Below, in pieces: positions 28,617 through 37,741 of a stretch of DNA of 64,000 nt. Numbering within the stretch: the first letter of the stretch is position 1; the number at the start of each line of letters is the position of its first letter. The translations under genes were made by a program, and so were the position numbers. The notes beneath the pieces are model-generated. The model did not search any database, was not told the origin of the DNA, and worked only from the letters and a program-made list of their open reading frames with translations. The stretch spans positions 1,612,001 to 1,676,000 of the forward strand of contig NZ_CP108476.1 in assembly GCF_036226465.1 (NCBI RefSeq). Direction: 5' to 3'. The DNA is from Kitasatospora sp. NBC_01250. Its GTDB lineage: Bacteria; Actinomycetota; Actinomycetes; Streptomycetales; Streptomycetaceae.

Positions 28617-28728
28617 ATCTGCTCTCTCCTTGACTCGCTGGTCGATGCACTCGGTCAGGCCGCCGTGCGATTGCCGTCCGGCGGCATCGGACCGGGTATC
28701 GGCGGGCGGTGCGGCGGGGGAGGTGTAC

Positions 28729-29223
28729 TCACGCGTGAGCTCCCTTCGAGGTGAATGGTGTTCTGGCTTGCGCGGCGTCCACCAGGACGGCAATGCGCTG
28801 GTCGCCGGTCACCGGCTGGTCGGCGGCGCACTCGAACCACACGACCTTGCCTGCACCCGCCGGGGCCCAGCCCCACGAGTGCGCCAGACCGGCGACCAGC
28901 AGCAGCCCCCGACCACCGGTGACCATGTCCTGTGTGGCCGACGGATCGGGCAGGTGCAGGCTGCTGTCCGCCACCTCGACCCGCAGCCGCAGGCCCGTCC
29001 AGCGGACGGTCACCAGGCACCGGGCCTTGGTGTGCTCCACCGCGTTCGCCAGCAACTCGCCCGCGCACAGCTCCACATCCCGCAACGCGTCCTCCGACAG
29101 CGGGACCTTCCAGAAGCGCGCGATGTCGACGATCAACCGCCGGGCCGCCGGAACAGCCGCCGCGTCGGGCTCGACACCCCACTCGTACGGCACCGGGAAC
29201 GCCGCCGTGTCCAACGGACTCAT
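28729..29223 (-). CDS. RsbW/anti-sigma-type ATP-binding protein (GHKL fold)
   Basis: A 164-residue HATPase domain protein of the serine-kinase-like family abundant in streptomycetes. It has the N-box ELLANAVEHTKARC and the G-box-like segment GGRGLLLVAGLAHSWGW; the middle part RLRVEVADSSLHLP fits the Bergerat fold. Its ATG overlaps the stop of the preceding small gene (TGATG). Proteins like this often work with an adjacent XRE regulator and a small partner in WhiJ-like loci, which fits here. Kinase activity is not shown. Confidence 0.85.
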   Translation of the reverse strand: MSPLDTAAFPVPYEWGVEPDAAAVPAARRLIVDIARFWKVPLSEDALRDVELCAGELLANAVEHTKARCLVTVRWTGLRLRVEVADSSLHLPDPSATQDMVTGGRGLLLVAGLAHSWGWAPAGAGKVVWFECAADQPVTGDQRIAVLVDAAQARTPFTSKGAHA

Positions 29224-29573
29224 CAGCGCGCCCCCGTCTCGGGTTGCGGGCCGGCTTCAAGGGCGGTCGCGGCGGGTGGGTCTTCCCCACCGGAGGAGAT
29301 GTTGAGCAACTCACTCCGGCAGCACTTCTGACTCGATGTACGCCGTGGCCCCTGCCCCTCGGCCGGCTGGAGGGTGGAACCGTCGCGCCGGGCCGTCCAC
29401 TCCTCTCCACCGCCCGGGGGGCGAAGGTGGTAGGAGTAGACGCCCTCGCCGGGCACGTCGACCACAACGCCTGTGCGCTCGGTGGCCGAGTCCCTTGCCA
29501 GATCTCCCAACCGGGGCGTCCAGGTCGATGCGGGACCGTTCGCGCCTGCGGGGTTGATGCGTCGTCCGCTCAT
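29223..29573 (-). CDS. hypothetical 116-residue protein of the XRE-ATPase locus
   Basis: Starts MSGRRINPAGANGP and contains a short beta-rich core (RTGVVVDVPGEGVYSYHLRPPGG, then GEEWTARRDGSTL). I recognise this pattern from small hypothetical proteins encoded next to XRE and ATP-binding genes in streptomycetes, but know no function. The C-terminal 35 residues look unstructured. No ribosome binding site precedes the ATG. A TACTGT hexamer ends seven bases upstream, so the mRNA may be leaderless. Its stop overlaps the ATPase start. Confidence 0.6.
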   Translation of the reverse strand: MSGRRINPAGANGPASTWTPRLGDLARDSATERTGVVVDVPGEGVYSYHLRPPGGGEEWTARRDGSTLQPAEGQGPRRTSSQKCCRSELLNISSGGEDPPAATALEAGPQPETGAR

Positions 29574-29626
29574 GCAACAGACAGTAGGCGGCCGATTACA
29601 GCTGAATATGAATCCGAGGAATACCG

Positions 29627-30856
29627 CTATCCGTCCAGGTGGAAGCGGTCCGACATACGGCGCAGCTTCTCCCGGGTACTGCTTCGCTCGGCGTACACGA
29701 TCTTGCGCAGGGTGGCCCGTGCTATCGGGTGGTTCCGAACGAGCTGGGGGGCGATGCGCTCGGCTTCTTCTAGCTCGACAAGTGCTCTCTCCCGGTTGCC
29801 GTCCCACAGCCACGCGCGGGCGAGATCCATCCGATAGTGACCACGCCGGGAGTTGGGGAGCGTGGCGACCTGCGCGGGGTCTGCACGCTCGTGCAGAATC
29901 AGAGCCTTGGCGTGGTCCCCCATCTCCAACTGGACGGAGATGGCGTGGATTTGAACATTCCCGGGGGAGAAGGTCAGCGAGTGCCGATCGAACACGGAAG
30001 CATCCGTGGTCTCCAGCCTGGCTGCCGCTGACCGCGCGCGGGAGATCCGGTCTTCTGTCTCCTCGGGGTTGCCGGCGCGAGCGGCCGACACCGCCGCACG
30101 GAGTTGCAGAGTGCCCCAGGCCCGGACCGCGAGGGGTTTACCAGCCTCATACTCGGAGTCAATCGACCTGAGCGCTTTGTCCGAGAGTGCCAGCGCGTCC
30201 TCCCAGTCCGCGGTGGCCCACATGTCCCAGACCCGCATCCAGTCGGCCACGGCCGGCAGCACCGCGTCCCCGGACCGGCCGGCCGCCCAGGCCGCGCGTT
30301 CGCAAGCCATGGCGATCAACTCGGGGTGGCCGAGGGTATGCGCTGCCGTGTGGGCGAACTTGCAGCACACCGCGTAGATCCCGAATGCCTCTTCCCGTTC
30401 GTGGCCCGTTGCGGCCTCAGCCAGGGCACGGGCCTCGCGCAGGAGATCAGGCAAGACACGCAGAATCGCGACGTTCGCCGCCGAATCGCGGAGTCGGTGA
30501 AGTCGAGCCGTCTCCTGCCACAGACTCGCCGAAGAGCGTGGTGTTCCGTCGAAAACCGGCACCAAGTCGTAGCGGCGCAGTTCCCGAAGAATCGATGCCG
30601 CAGCCACCTGCCACTGATTCTCGGACGCCTTCCCCGCGACAAAGGGCCGTTCGATCAGGTCGTTCGGGTGGCAGTGCAGAGCCGCCGCAACCTCGTTGAT
30701 GACGGCGGCGCGATCAAGCTCGATCAACCCTCGCTCGACCTTCGAAACCCACCCCTGCGTCCTACCCACAGCAGCCGCGAAGTCAGCTTGCGGCATGCCC
30801 AGCCGGAGTCGTTGACGGCGGATGCGCTTCCCGATCGATTCGCGCTCTTCAAGCAC
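29627..30856 (-). CDS. XRE-family regulator with TPR-like domain
   Basis: A 409-residue regulator. Residues about 8-62 are an XRE helix-turn-helix (RLRLGMPQADFAAAVGRTQGWVSKVE, motif core WVSKVERG). The remainder is helical and repeat-like, as in streptomycete XRE-TPR regulators that sense peptides or protein partners. GTG 30856 is preceded by GGGAGGG. It is the first gene of the five-gene minus-strand locus and is 53 bp from the next start, so it probably controls this locus. Confidence 0.87.
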   Translation of the reverse strand: MLEERESIGKRIRRQRLRLGMPQADFAAAVGRTQGWVSKVERGLIELDRAAVINEVAAALHCHPNDLIERPFVAGKASENQWQVAAASILRELRRYDLVPVFDGTPRSSASLWQETARLHRLRDSAANVAILRVLPDLLREARALAEAATGHEREEAFGIYAVCCKFAHTAAHTLGHPELIAMACERAAWAAGRSGDAVLPAVADWMRVWDMWATADWEDALALSDKALRSIDSEYEAGKPLAVRAWGTLQLRAAVSAARAGNPEETEDRISRARSAAARLETTDASVFDRHSLTFSPGNVQIHAISVQLEMGDHAKALILHERADPAQVATLPNSRRGHYRMDLARAWLWDGNRERALVELEEAERIAPQLVRNHPIARATLRKIVYAERSSTREKLRRMSDRFHLDG

Positions 30857-30951
30857 TGTGGCCCTCCCTGCTGGTCCGCAATGATGCCGCCTGCGCCTGA
30901 CGACTCAGCCTCTTGAGAGACAGTACCCGGAACATGTGCCACCGGACTGAT

Positions 30952-31485
30952 TCAGATGCCCGCCTCATCGAGCAACAGGTAAAGCACGCCGACCAGCGAC
31001 CCGCTGCTGACGATCTCGCGGCGGTCGATCATGCCGCGCAGGTCGGACAGGGGAATCCACTCGATCCTGTCCGACTCGTTGCGCTCGGTCGGTGGCCCCA
31101 CGTACTCGACGGCCTCGGCCCGGAAGACGAAGTGCTCAGAGTCGATGATCCCGTTCGCCGGCTGAGCGTAGATGAGCGGCTTGACCTCTCCGGTCCGCCA
31201 GCCCGTCTCCTCCAGCGCCTCACGAGCCGCAGCCTCAGCCGGAGTCTCGTCCTCCTCGATCAGGCCCATGGGCAGTTCCCACGCCCACGAGTCGGTGATG
31301 AAGCGGTGCCGCCACATCATGAGAACCTGCTTCTCGCTGTTGACCACAGCGGTCACAGCCAAGTGCCGCAGCTTCAGCACGTGATGTTCCCAACGGCGCC
31401 CGTCAGGCTGCTCGACATCAACCAGCCAAACGTTCACCCAGGGGTTCTCATAGATCGGACGTTCCCCGTGGATCTTCCACTGCAT
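30952..31485 (-). CDS. Nudix hydrolase
   Basis: A 177-residue pyrophosphohydrolase. The Nudix box is complete: GLIEEDETPAEAAAREALEE followed by TGW, matching Gx5Ex7REUxEExGU. The ADP-ribose-pyrophosphatase-like layout (VTAVVNSEKQVLMMWRHRF before the box) suggests a nucleoside diphosphate-X substrate. GAGAGG precedes ATG 31485. It is 95 bp upstream of the XRE gene on the same strand and may be transcribed with it. Confidence 0.88.
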   Translation of the reverse strand: MQWKIHGERPIYENPWVNVWLVDVEQPDGRRWEHHVLKLRHLAVTAVVNSEKQVLMMWRHRFITDSWAWELPMGLIEEDETPAEAAAREALEETGWRTGEVKPLIYAQPANGIIDSEHFVFRAEAVEYVGPPTERNESDRIEWIPLSDLRGMIDRREIVSSGSLVGVLYLLLDEAGI

Positions 31486-31715
31486 CGCTGCGGCCTCTCT
31501 CTATGGACCTTCAGCATGTCAGACCGTCAGGGTTCACTGGACTGTTCCAGCGAATTTGCGTCACGTTGACGAATAGCGGGTCCCGACAGCCTGGCGCCTG
31601 CCGCTGGACTTGGATCCGGGAAATCTCGGAGAACGTGGGTTTCGAGCCAACGGGCAGAGGTCGCCGTACGCCGCTCTCGACGCCGCCGCTTCACCCATGT
31701 CGATCTACGCGCCCC

Positions 31716-33401
31716 TCACGCCGACCGCAGCACCCCCGCTGCCCGCACCCGGCGGCGCTCGTGCTCGGCATCCGGATCGAGCAGCGGCACCGCGGCCAGC
31801 AGGGAGCGGGTGTACGGGTGCCGTGGCTGCTCATAGACCGTGTCCGCGGGGCCGAGTTCGACCACCTTGCCTGCGCGCATCACCGCGATCCGGTCGCTGA
31901 CCTGGCGGACCACCGCGAGGTCGTGGGCGATGAAGACCAGCGTCAGCCCAAGTTCCGCGCGCAGCTCGGCCAGCAGCCGGACTATCTGCGCCTGGGTGGA
32001 GACGTCCAGCGAGGAGACCGGCTCGTCGCACACCAGCAGCCGCGGCGCTGGCGCCAATGCCCGTGCTATGCCTACGCGTTGGCGCTGGCCACCGGAGAGC
32101 TCGTGCGGGTAGCGCACTGACCACTGTGGGTCCAGGCCGACCCGTTCCAGCAACTGTCCGACCTCGTCACGGATTTCGGCGCGGCTGCTCGCGGGACGGC
32201 GCAGCAGCAGCGGGTCGGCGATCGCGTCGCCGATCGTGCGCCGCGCGTTGAGCGAGGAGAGCGGATCCTGGAAGACCATCTGCAGGTCACGGCGGATCGG
32301 CCGCAACGCGCGCTCGGAGGCGTGGCCGATCTCGCGACCGGTCCACTCGATCCGTCCGGCGGTGGGTTCCAGCAGCCTGACCAGCAGCCGCCCGAGGGTG
32401 GTCTTGCCGCTGCCGCTCTCCCCCACCACGCCCAGCGCCTCGCCCTGGTGCAGGTCGAGGTCGACGCCGTCCAGCGCCGCCAGGCGGCTGCGCCGCCCGA
32501 GCGTTCCGCGCGCCGTTCCCGGGTACTCCTTTCGCAACTCCCGGACGCTCATCAGCACGTCACCACGGGAGTCGAGCAGGGCCGGCGCCTCCGGGCGCCG
32601 CTGGTCCAGGCGCGGCACGGCGGCGAGCAGCTCGCGGGTGTACGGCTCCCGCGGTTCGCCCAGCACCTGGGCCACCGGCCCCTGCTCCACCGCCCGCCCG
32701 TCGCGCAGCACCAGCACCCGTTCGGTGGTACCGGCCACCACCGCGAGGTCGTGGGTGACCAGCAGCAGCGCCATCGCGTGCTCGACCCGCAGTTCGTGCA
32801 GCAGGTCGAGGATCTGGGCCTGGACGGTGACGTCCAATGCGGTGGTCGGCTCGTCGGCGATCAGCAGCTTGGGTGAGCAGGAGAGCGCCATGGCGATCAG
32901 CGCCCGCTGGCGCATGCCGCCGGAGAACTCGTGCGGATGGGCGCGGGAGCGGCGGGCGGCGTCCGCGATGCCGACCCGGTCGAGCACCTCGACCGCGCGC
33001 CGCTCCGCCGCCGCCCGGCTCGCCCCGGTGTGCACCCGGTACACCTCGGCGATCTGGGCGCCGATCGGCCAGTACGGGTCGAGTGCGGAGAGCGGGTCCT
33101 GGAAGACCATCGCGGCCACGGCGCCGCGCAGTCGGCGCAGTTGAGGCTCGGTGGCACCCAGCACCTGCACCCCGTCCAGCCGCACGCTGCCGGCCACCGT
33201 GGCGGCGGTGCCGGAGTGCAGACCGAGCAGCGCCGCGGCCACCGTGCTCTTGCCCGACCCCGACTCGCCGACCAGCCCGAGCGACTCGCCCGCGCCCAGC
33301 GTGAAGGAGAGGCCATCGACGGCGGTCACCGGGCCGCCGAAGGCGACCGTCAAGTCGTCTACCGCCAGCAGGGGTTGGAGATTCTCGGCGACCTGGTTCA
33401 C
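31716..33401 (-). CDS. ABC transporter ATP-binding protein, two fused nucleotide-binding domains (Dpp/Opp type)
   Basis: 561 residues with two complete ATPase domains in one chain. First domain: Walker A GESGSGKSTVAA, signature FSGGMRQRALIA, Walker B LLIADEPTTALD, His-loop VTHDLAVV. Second domain: GESGSGKTTLG, LSGGQRQRVGIA, LLVCDEPVSSLD, IAHDLAVV. Both end in the oligopeptide-permease C-terminal segment (EPYTRELLAAVP, HPYTRSLLAAVP). GTG 33401 overlaps the permease stop (GTGA). It powers the importer formed with the three upstream genes. Confidence 0.95.
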   Translation of the reverse strand: MNQVAENLQPLLAVDDLTVAFGGPVTAVDGLSFTLGAGESLGLVGESGSGKSTVAAALLGLHSGTAATVAGSVRLDGVQVLGATEPQLRRLRGAVAAMVFQDPLSALDPYWPIGAQIAEVYRVHTGASRAAAERRAVEVLDRVGIADAARRSRAHPHEFSGGMRQRALIAMALSCSPKLLIADEPTTALDVTVQAQILDLLHELRVEHAMALLLVTHDLAVVAGTTERVLVLRDGRAVEQGPVAQVLGEPREPYTRELLAAVPRLDQRRPEAPALLDSRGDVLMSVRELRKEYPGTARGTLGRRSRLAALDGVDLDLHQGEALGVVGESGSGKTTLGRLLVRLLEPTAGRIEWTGREIGHASERALRPIRRDLQMVFQDPLSSLNARRTIGDAIADPLLLRRPASSRAEIRDEVGQLLERVGLDPQWSVRYPHELSGGQRQRVGIARALAPAPRLLVCDEPVSSLDVSTQAQIVRLLAELRAELGLTLVFIAHDLAVVRQVSDRIAVMRAGKVVELGPADTVYEQPRHPYTRSLLAAVPLLDPDAEHERRRVRAAGVLRSA

Positions 33402-34387
33402 TGCAACCGTACCCTGGGGTCGGCCACCGCGTAGAGGACGTCGGCGGCGGCGTTGGCGAGGATGATGAAGAAGCCGGCCACCAGCGTGACGCCGACCACC
33501 ACCGGCAGGTCGACCTGGTTGACGGCGTCCACCAGGAGGCGCGAGACACCGTCGAACCCGAAGACGGACTCGGTGAGCTGGGCGCCGCCGATCAGCCCGC
33601 CCAGGTCCATGGCGAGCATGGTGATCACCGGGGTGAGCGCGCCGCGCAGCGCGTGGCCGATCACGATCCGGCGCTCGGTGAGGCCGTAGGCGCGGGCGGT
33701 GCGGATGTGGTCCTCGGCGAGCGTCTCCAGCAGCAGCCCGCGGCTCATCCGGGCGTAGGCGGCGGCCATGGTCAGGGCCAGCGCGAACCAGGGCAGCACC
33801 AGGTTGCCCGCCCACGCCAACGGGTCCTGGGTGATCGGCACATAGGCCGGAAAGGGCAGCCATTGCAGCTCGGCGCAGAAGAGCAGCATCAGCAGCAGGC
33901 CGACCAGGAAGACCGGCATCGACACGCCCGCCAGCGTCACCCCGGTCAGCACCCGTTCGCTGAGCCGGCCGCGTCGCAGCGCGGCCAGCAGACCGGTGCC
34001 GATGCCGAGCAGCAGCCAGATGACCGATGCCCCGGCGGCCAGCGAGACGTCCACCGGCAGCCGCTGGGTGATCAGGGTGAACACCGGCTGGTCGCTCTGG
34101 AAGGACCAGCCGAAGCACGGCGCGGCGCAGGTGGTGGTGTCGGCACCGGCGTCGAACCGCCGTCCCGCCACCAGGCCGTGCAGGAACTGCCAGTACTGCT
34201 GCCAGAGCGGCAGGTCGGTGCCGAGCTTGTGCCGCACCGCCGCCAGCCGGGCCCCGTCGCAGCCCTTGCCGCAGACCAGCCGGGCCGGATCGTGCGGGGC
34301 CGCGTAGAAGACCAGGTAGACGACGAGGGACAGGATCAGCATCAGGACCAGGGAACTGACGATCCGTCGGATCAGGAAGCGGATCAC
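33398..34387 (-). CDS. ABC transporter permease (DppB/OppB type)
   Basis: A 329-residue membrane subunit with six predicted helices. It starts with the typical MIRFLIRRIVSSLVLMLILS (GTG start). The EAA-like loop is TARAYGLTERRIVIGHALRGAL before PVITMLAMDLGGLIGGA. Between helices 1 and 2 there is a periplasmic loop of about 75 residues with four Cys. GTG 34387 overlaps the stop of the DppC-type gene. Confidence 0.93.
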   Translation of the reverse strand: MIRFLIRRIVSSLVLMLILSLVVYLVFYAAPHDPARLVCGKGCDGARLAAVRHKLGTDLPLWQQYWQFLHGLVAGRRFDAGADTTTCAAPCFGWSFQSDQPVFTLITQRLPVDVSLAAGASVIWLLLGIGTGLLAALRRGRLSERVLTGVTLAGVSMPVFLVGLLLMLLFCAELQWLPFPAYVPITQDPLAWAGNLVLPWFALALTMAAAYARMSRGLLLETLAEDHIRTARAYGLTERRIVIGHALRGALTPVITMLAMDLGGLIGGAQLTESVFGFDGVSRLLVDAVNQVDLPVVVGVTLVAGFFIILANAAADVLYAVADPRVRLQ

Positions 34388-35334
34388 GGGTTCGTCCTCT
34401 CCGGGACGGCGCGCGGGCGGTGTCCCGGGCGCCGCACCCGGGACACCGCCCGCGGGTCGAGCGCGACCCGCACGCCCTCGCCGAGCAGCGTGAAGCCGAG
34501 CACGGTGGCGAAGAGCAGCAGCGAGGGCAGCAGCACGAAGGTCGGATCGGCCTGGAACCAGGTGCTGGCACTGGCGAGCATCTGGCCCCAGGAGGCGGTG
34601 GGCGGTCGCACCCCCACCCCGAGGAAGGAGAGCCCGGCCTCGGCGGTGACGTTGGCCGGCAGCAGCAGCGCCGCGTAGGTGATCACCGGGGCGCCGAGCG
34701 CGGGCAGGATCTCGCGGCGCGCGATCCGCCAGGGCCGGGCGCCGCCGAGCCTGGCCGCCGCCACGTGGTCGAGCCCGCGCAGGGTGAGCACCTGACCGCG
34801 CACCAGGCGGGCGGTACCGCCCCAGCCCAGCACCCCGAGCACCAGCATCAGCAGCACCGGACGGGGGAAGCCGCCGGGCACCACGGCCATCAGCGAGATC
34901 GCGAAGACCAGGCCGGGGAAGGCGATGACCAGGTCCATCGCGCGGCTCAGCACGGTGTCGGCCAGCCGGTTGCCGAGCCCGGCCGCCAGGCCCAGCAGCA
35001 GCCCCAGCAGGCTCTGCACCAGGGTGGCGCCGAGCGCCACCGCGAGCGAGATCTGGGCGCCGTAGACCAGCCGGGAGAGCAGGTCGCGCCCGGTGCCCGG
35101 CTCCACGCCCAGCCAGTGCCGGGCGCTGGCGCCGCCGAACGGGCCGATCGGGACCCCGCCGGTGGCGGAGTCGATCAGCTCGTTGTGGAAGGTCGTCGGG
35201 TTCTGCCCCTCCAGGGCGCTGATCAGCGGGGCGGCCACCGCGATCAGCACCAGCAGGGCGGCCACCGCCAGGCCGGCCAGCGCCGTCCGGTCGGCGCGCA
35301 GCCGGCGCCAGAGCGTGCCGGTGGTCGTCGCCAC
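34384..35334 (-). CDS. ABC transporter permease (DppC/OppC type)
   Basis: A 316-residue membrane subunit. It carries HWLGVEPGTGRDLLSRLVYGAQISL, the DppC-type motif, in split form: HWLGVEPGTGRDLLSRL followed by VYGAQISLAV. The EAA loop is AAARLGGARPWRIARREILPAL, and the segment TAEAGLSFLGVGVRPPTASWG closes the family pattern. The GTG start directly follows the TAG of the binding-protein gene. The C-terminus is Arg/Pro-rich. Confidence 0.93.
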   Translation of the reverse strand: MATTTGTLWRRLRADRTALAGLAVAALLVLIAVAAPLISALEGQNPTTFHNELIDSATGGVPIGPFGGASARHWLGVEPGTGRDLLSRLVYGAQISLAVALGATLVQSLLGLLLGLAAGLGNRLADTVLSRAMDLVIAFPGLVFAISLMAVVPGGFPRPVLLMLVLGVLGWGGTARLVRGQVLTLRGLDHVAAARLGGARPWRIARREILPALGAPVITYAALLLPANVTAEAGLSFLGVGVRPPTASWGQMLASASTWFQADPTFVLLPSLLLFATVLGFTLLGEGVRVALDPRAVSRVRRPGHRPRAVPERTNP

Positions 35335-37080
35335 CTACTTCACCGAGATCCGGGACAGGTCGTAGACGCCGTTCCACTGGCTGACGTAGGCGTTCTTCAC
35401 CGCCGTGCCGAACAGGCGCTGGTAGACCGGGTGGAAGAGCGGCACCAGCCAGGCCTGCTTGCCCAGTTCGGCGTCCAGCTGCCCCCAGGCCTTGGCGGAC
35501 TGCGCCGGGTCGGTGAGCCGGTTGGCGGCGTCGATCTGGGCGTTCACCTGCGGGTCGTCGAGCTGGGCGGTGTTGAAGTTGCCGCCCTCGGAGAGGATCT
35601 GGCGCCCGTCGAAGATCGGTGCCAGGAACGGGCCGCCGGAGGGCCAGTCGGCGCCCCAGCCGGAGAGGAAGAAGCCGGGTTCCTGGGCGGGCGTCTGGAT
35701 CTTGGTGTCGTAGTCGTCGTCCGCGGACGGATCGAGGCCCACCGTGATCCCCGCCTTGGCCAGCGCCTGCTGGACCGCGGTGGCAACACTCGGGCCGGTC
35801 TCCGGAGTTCCGGTGTCGTGGCTCAGCGTGATGCTCAGGCCGTTCGGGTAACCCGCCTGCGCCAGCACCTGCTTGGCCTTGGCCGGGTCGCCGTCGGCAC
35901 CGGCCGGGAAGTAGTCGTAGGGCGTGTAACCGAAGGCGGGCTGGTCGGGCAGGAAGGTGGTGGCGGGCTTGGCCACCGCGGTGCCGCCGACCGCGTTGAT
36001 CACCGCCTGCCGGTCGACGGCATACGAAATCGCCTGCCGCACCAGGGGGTTGTCGAAGGGCTTCACCTTCGGGTTGAAGGCCAGGTAGTAGGTCTCACCG
36101 AAGGTGCCGACCGCCACCCGCTTGCGCAGCGCCGAGTCGCTGTTCAGCCGGGCCAGCACGCCGGCGTCGATGTCGGTGTCGCCGCTGACCGCGCGGGCGT
36201 CGTCACCGCTGCTGGCCATCAGCCGCTGGTTGATCACCGACTGGTCCAGCCCCGAGGTGTAGACGATCTTGTCGGGGCAGGCGAGCCGCTGGTCGTCGAT
36301 GCCGCGCGACCAGTACGGATTGCGGGCCAGCACCATCTGCTTGCCGTTGTCGTTGCTGACCACCTCGTAGGGCCCCGAGGAGATCGGGTGCTTCTGGTAG
36401 TCGGTGCCGGTGTCCTTGTCCTTGGGCACCGGCGCGAACTGGGTGGCGGTGGCCAGGTAGGGGAAGTCGCCCTCGGGCTTGGTGAGTTTGAAGATGATGG
36501 TGGAGTCGTCCGGGGTCTCGATCGAGGCGAGGTCGCCGCCGCCCTTGTACGGGCCCTGGTACTGCTCGCCGCCGATCAGCCAGTCCCGCAGGTAGGGCGG
36601 GCCGCCGGGCAGCTCGGGGGCGAAGGAACGCTCGATGCCGTACTTGATGTCCGCCGAGCGGATCGGCGTGCCGTCCTCGAACTTCAGCCCCGGCTTGAGG
36701 TGGTAGGTCCACACCGTGGCGTCCTGGCTGGGCTCGCCGGTGTCGGTGGCCAGGTCCGGGACGACCTTGGCGCCGTTCGGGCCGTCGGTGGTGTGGTCGC
36801 GGGTGGTGAGGGTGCGGAACACCAGGGTCGGCACCTTGCCGCCGCCCGAGGTGTAGAGCTCCGCCGGGTCGAACTTGCCCTGCCCGACGTGGGCCAGGAC
36901 GGTCAGCGTGCCGCCCTGGCAGGTGGCGGGATCGAAGGCGGCGCTCGCCTTGCCCCCGGCCGCACCACCGCAGGAGGTGGTCAGGCCGGCGAGCAGGACG
37001 AGTCCGGCCGCCGCTGGAAGGAGACTGCGCTTGCCGGAGAAAGCGCTTCGGGGTCGATCCGCGGTACTGGGCAGGGACAT
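35335..37080 (-). CDS. extracellular solute-binding lipoprotein (SBP_bac_5 family)
   Basis: The 581-residue ligand-binding subunit of the importer. The signal peptide ends in a lipobox (LTTSC), so it is lipid-anchored outside the membrane. Family 5 features include RTLTTRDHTTDGPNGAKVVP, VWTYHLKPGLKFEDGTPIRSADIKYGIERSF in shorter parts (LKPGLKFEDGTPI; VKYGIERSF-like) and RQAISYAVDRQAVIN. Ligands of this family include oligopeptides and metal complexes; none can be chosen here. The ATG lies at the predicted transcription start of its promoter, so the mRNA is probably leaderless. Confidence 0.93.
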   Translation of the reverse strand: MSLPSTADRPRSAFSGKRSLLPAAAGLVLLAGLTTSCGGAAGGKASAAFDPATCQGGTLTVLAHVGQGKFDPAELYTSGGGKVPTLVFRTLTTRDHTTDGPNGAKVVPDLATDTGEPSQDATVWTYHLKPGLKFEDGTPIRSADIKYGIERSFAPELPGGPPYLRDWLIGGEQYQGPYKGGGDLASIETPDDSTIIFKLTKPEGDFPYLATATQFAPVPKDKDTGTDYQKHPISSGPYEVVSNDNGKQMVLARNPYWSRGIDDQRLACPDKIVYTSGLDQSVINQRLMASSGDDARAVSGDTDIDAGVLARLNSDSALRKRVAVGTFGETYYLAFNPKVKPFDNPLVRQAISYAVDRQAVINAVGGTAVAKPATTFLPDQPAFGYTPYDYFPAGADGDPAKAKQVLAQAGYPNGLSITLSHDTGTPETGPSVATAVQQALAKAGITVGLDPSADDDYDTKIQTPAQEPGFFLSGWGADWPSGGPFLAPIFDGRQILSEGGNFNTAQLDDPQVNAQIDAANRLTDPAQSAKAWGQLDAELGKQAWLVPLFHPVYQRLFGTAVKNAYVSQWNGVYDLSRISVK

Positions 37081-37087
37081 GCCCGAA

Positions 37088-37117
37088 ACTATGCGGGGGC
37101 GGCATTCGGACGGTCAA
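37088..37117 (-). promoter_or_regulatory. predicted leaderless promoter of the ABC importer operon
   Basis: On the minus strand TTGACC (37117-37112), an 18-base spacer and CATAGT (37093-37088) are followed seven bases later by the ATG. No ribosome binding site lies between. Transcription would start at or just before the start codon. Confidence 0.6.
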
Positions 37118-37158
37118 GGATCAGCAGGGAACTGCCATACGCCCGTTACGGGACGACA

Positions 37159-37190
37159 CAGTTGGTGCCAGTGAGGGCAGTTGATGCCAG
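37159..37190. repeat. 13-bp direct repeat upstream of the importer operon
   Basis: CAGTTGGTGCCAG (37159-37171) and CAGTTGATGCCAG (37178-37190) differ at one base and lie 19 bases apart, upstream of the -35 box. They may bind a regulator of the importer. Confidence 0.4.
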
Positions 37191-37195
37191 GTCAA

Positions 37196-37234
37196 GCCGC
37201 GGGGAAGACCGGTGTCAGGCCGCGGGGAAGACCG
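37196..37234. repeat. short tandem duplication at the end of the metallophosphoesterase fragment
   Basis: GCCGCGGGGAAGACCG occurs at 37196-37211 and 37219-37234 (23-bp period). The second copy codes the last residues of the fragment, and the stop lies between the copies. It looks like replication slippage. Confidence 0.6.
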
Positions 37235-37630
37235 CTCGCGGCCGGGCCGGACCGCCGCGCGGGCGCCACTCGCGCGGGTAGCCGACCGAGACCTCCTCGA
37301 AGCGCACGCCGTCGATCAGCAGGGTGCGCGGAATGTGCAGATGGCCGTAGACGCAGGCGGCGGCCCGGTACCGCCGGTGCCAGTCGGCGGTCCGCTCGGT
37401 GCCGCACCACTGCGCGAACTCCGGGTGGCGCAGCACCCGGGTCGGCTCCCGGTGCAGCGGGAAGTGGCTGACCAGCACCGTGGGCAGCGCCGGGTCGCAC
37501 TGCGCCAGCCGGGCCTCGGTCAGCTCGACCCGGGCCGCGCACCAGGCCTCCCGGCTCGGGTACGGGTCGTGGTGCAGCAGCGCCTCGTCGGTGGCGACGA
37601 TGCCGGCCGCCCACAGGGTGCCGGTCAAGC
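37215..37630 (-). pseudogene. metallophosphoesterase, C-terminal fragment only
   Basis: The reading frame shows the C-terminal half of a calcineurin-like metallophosphoesterase: VATDEALLHHDPYPSREAWC, TVLVSHFPLHREPTRVLRHP, WCGTERTADWHRR, the metal-binding VYGHLHIPRT and DGVRFEEVSVGYPREW. The N-terminal metal-binding part that should carry the DLH, GD and GNH motifs is absent. Upstream of about 37630 the frame runs into unrelated low-complexity sequence and then the hydroxyacid dehydrogenase. It has lost roughly half of its length and is probably non-functional. Confidence 0.75.
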
Positions 37631-37741
37631 CGTTGCCTCCTCGGCGGGGCCGCCCGTAGGGTGCCGGCGTCGCGGCGGCCGGGCCGGGAACCGCTCTCGA
37701 CGCTGCGCCCATTCTCCCCCACGCGCCGGTCGGCGCCAGGG

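Noticed and set aside
31630-31690. tRNA-like or tRNA-remnant sequence (GTGGGTTTCGAGCC)
   Set aside because: Only a T-arm-like stretch is visible; no acceptor stem or anticodon arm could be built, and no integrase is near. The 31486-31715 gap holds no gene I can support.
31716-37080. Dedicated nickel importer for the urease
   Set aside because: Dpp/Opp-type importers can carry nickel complexes, but no nickel-specific feature was seen and the operon is over 10 kb from the urease genes.
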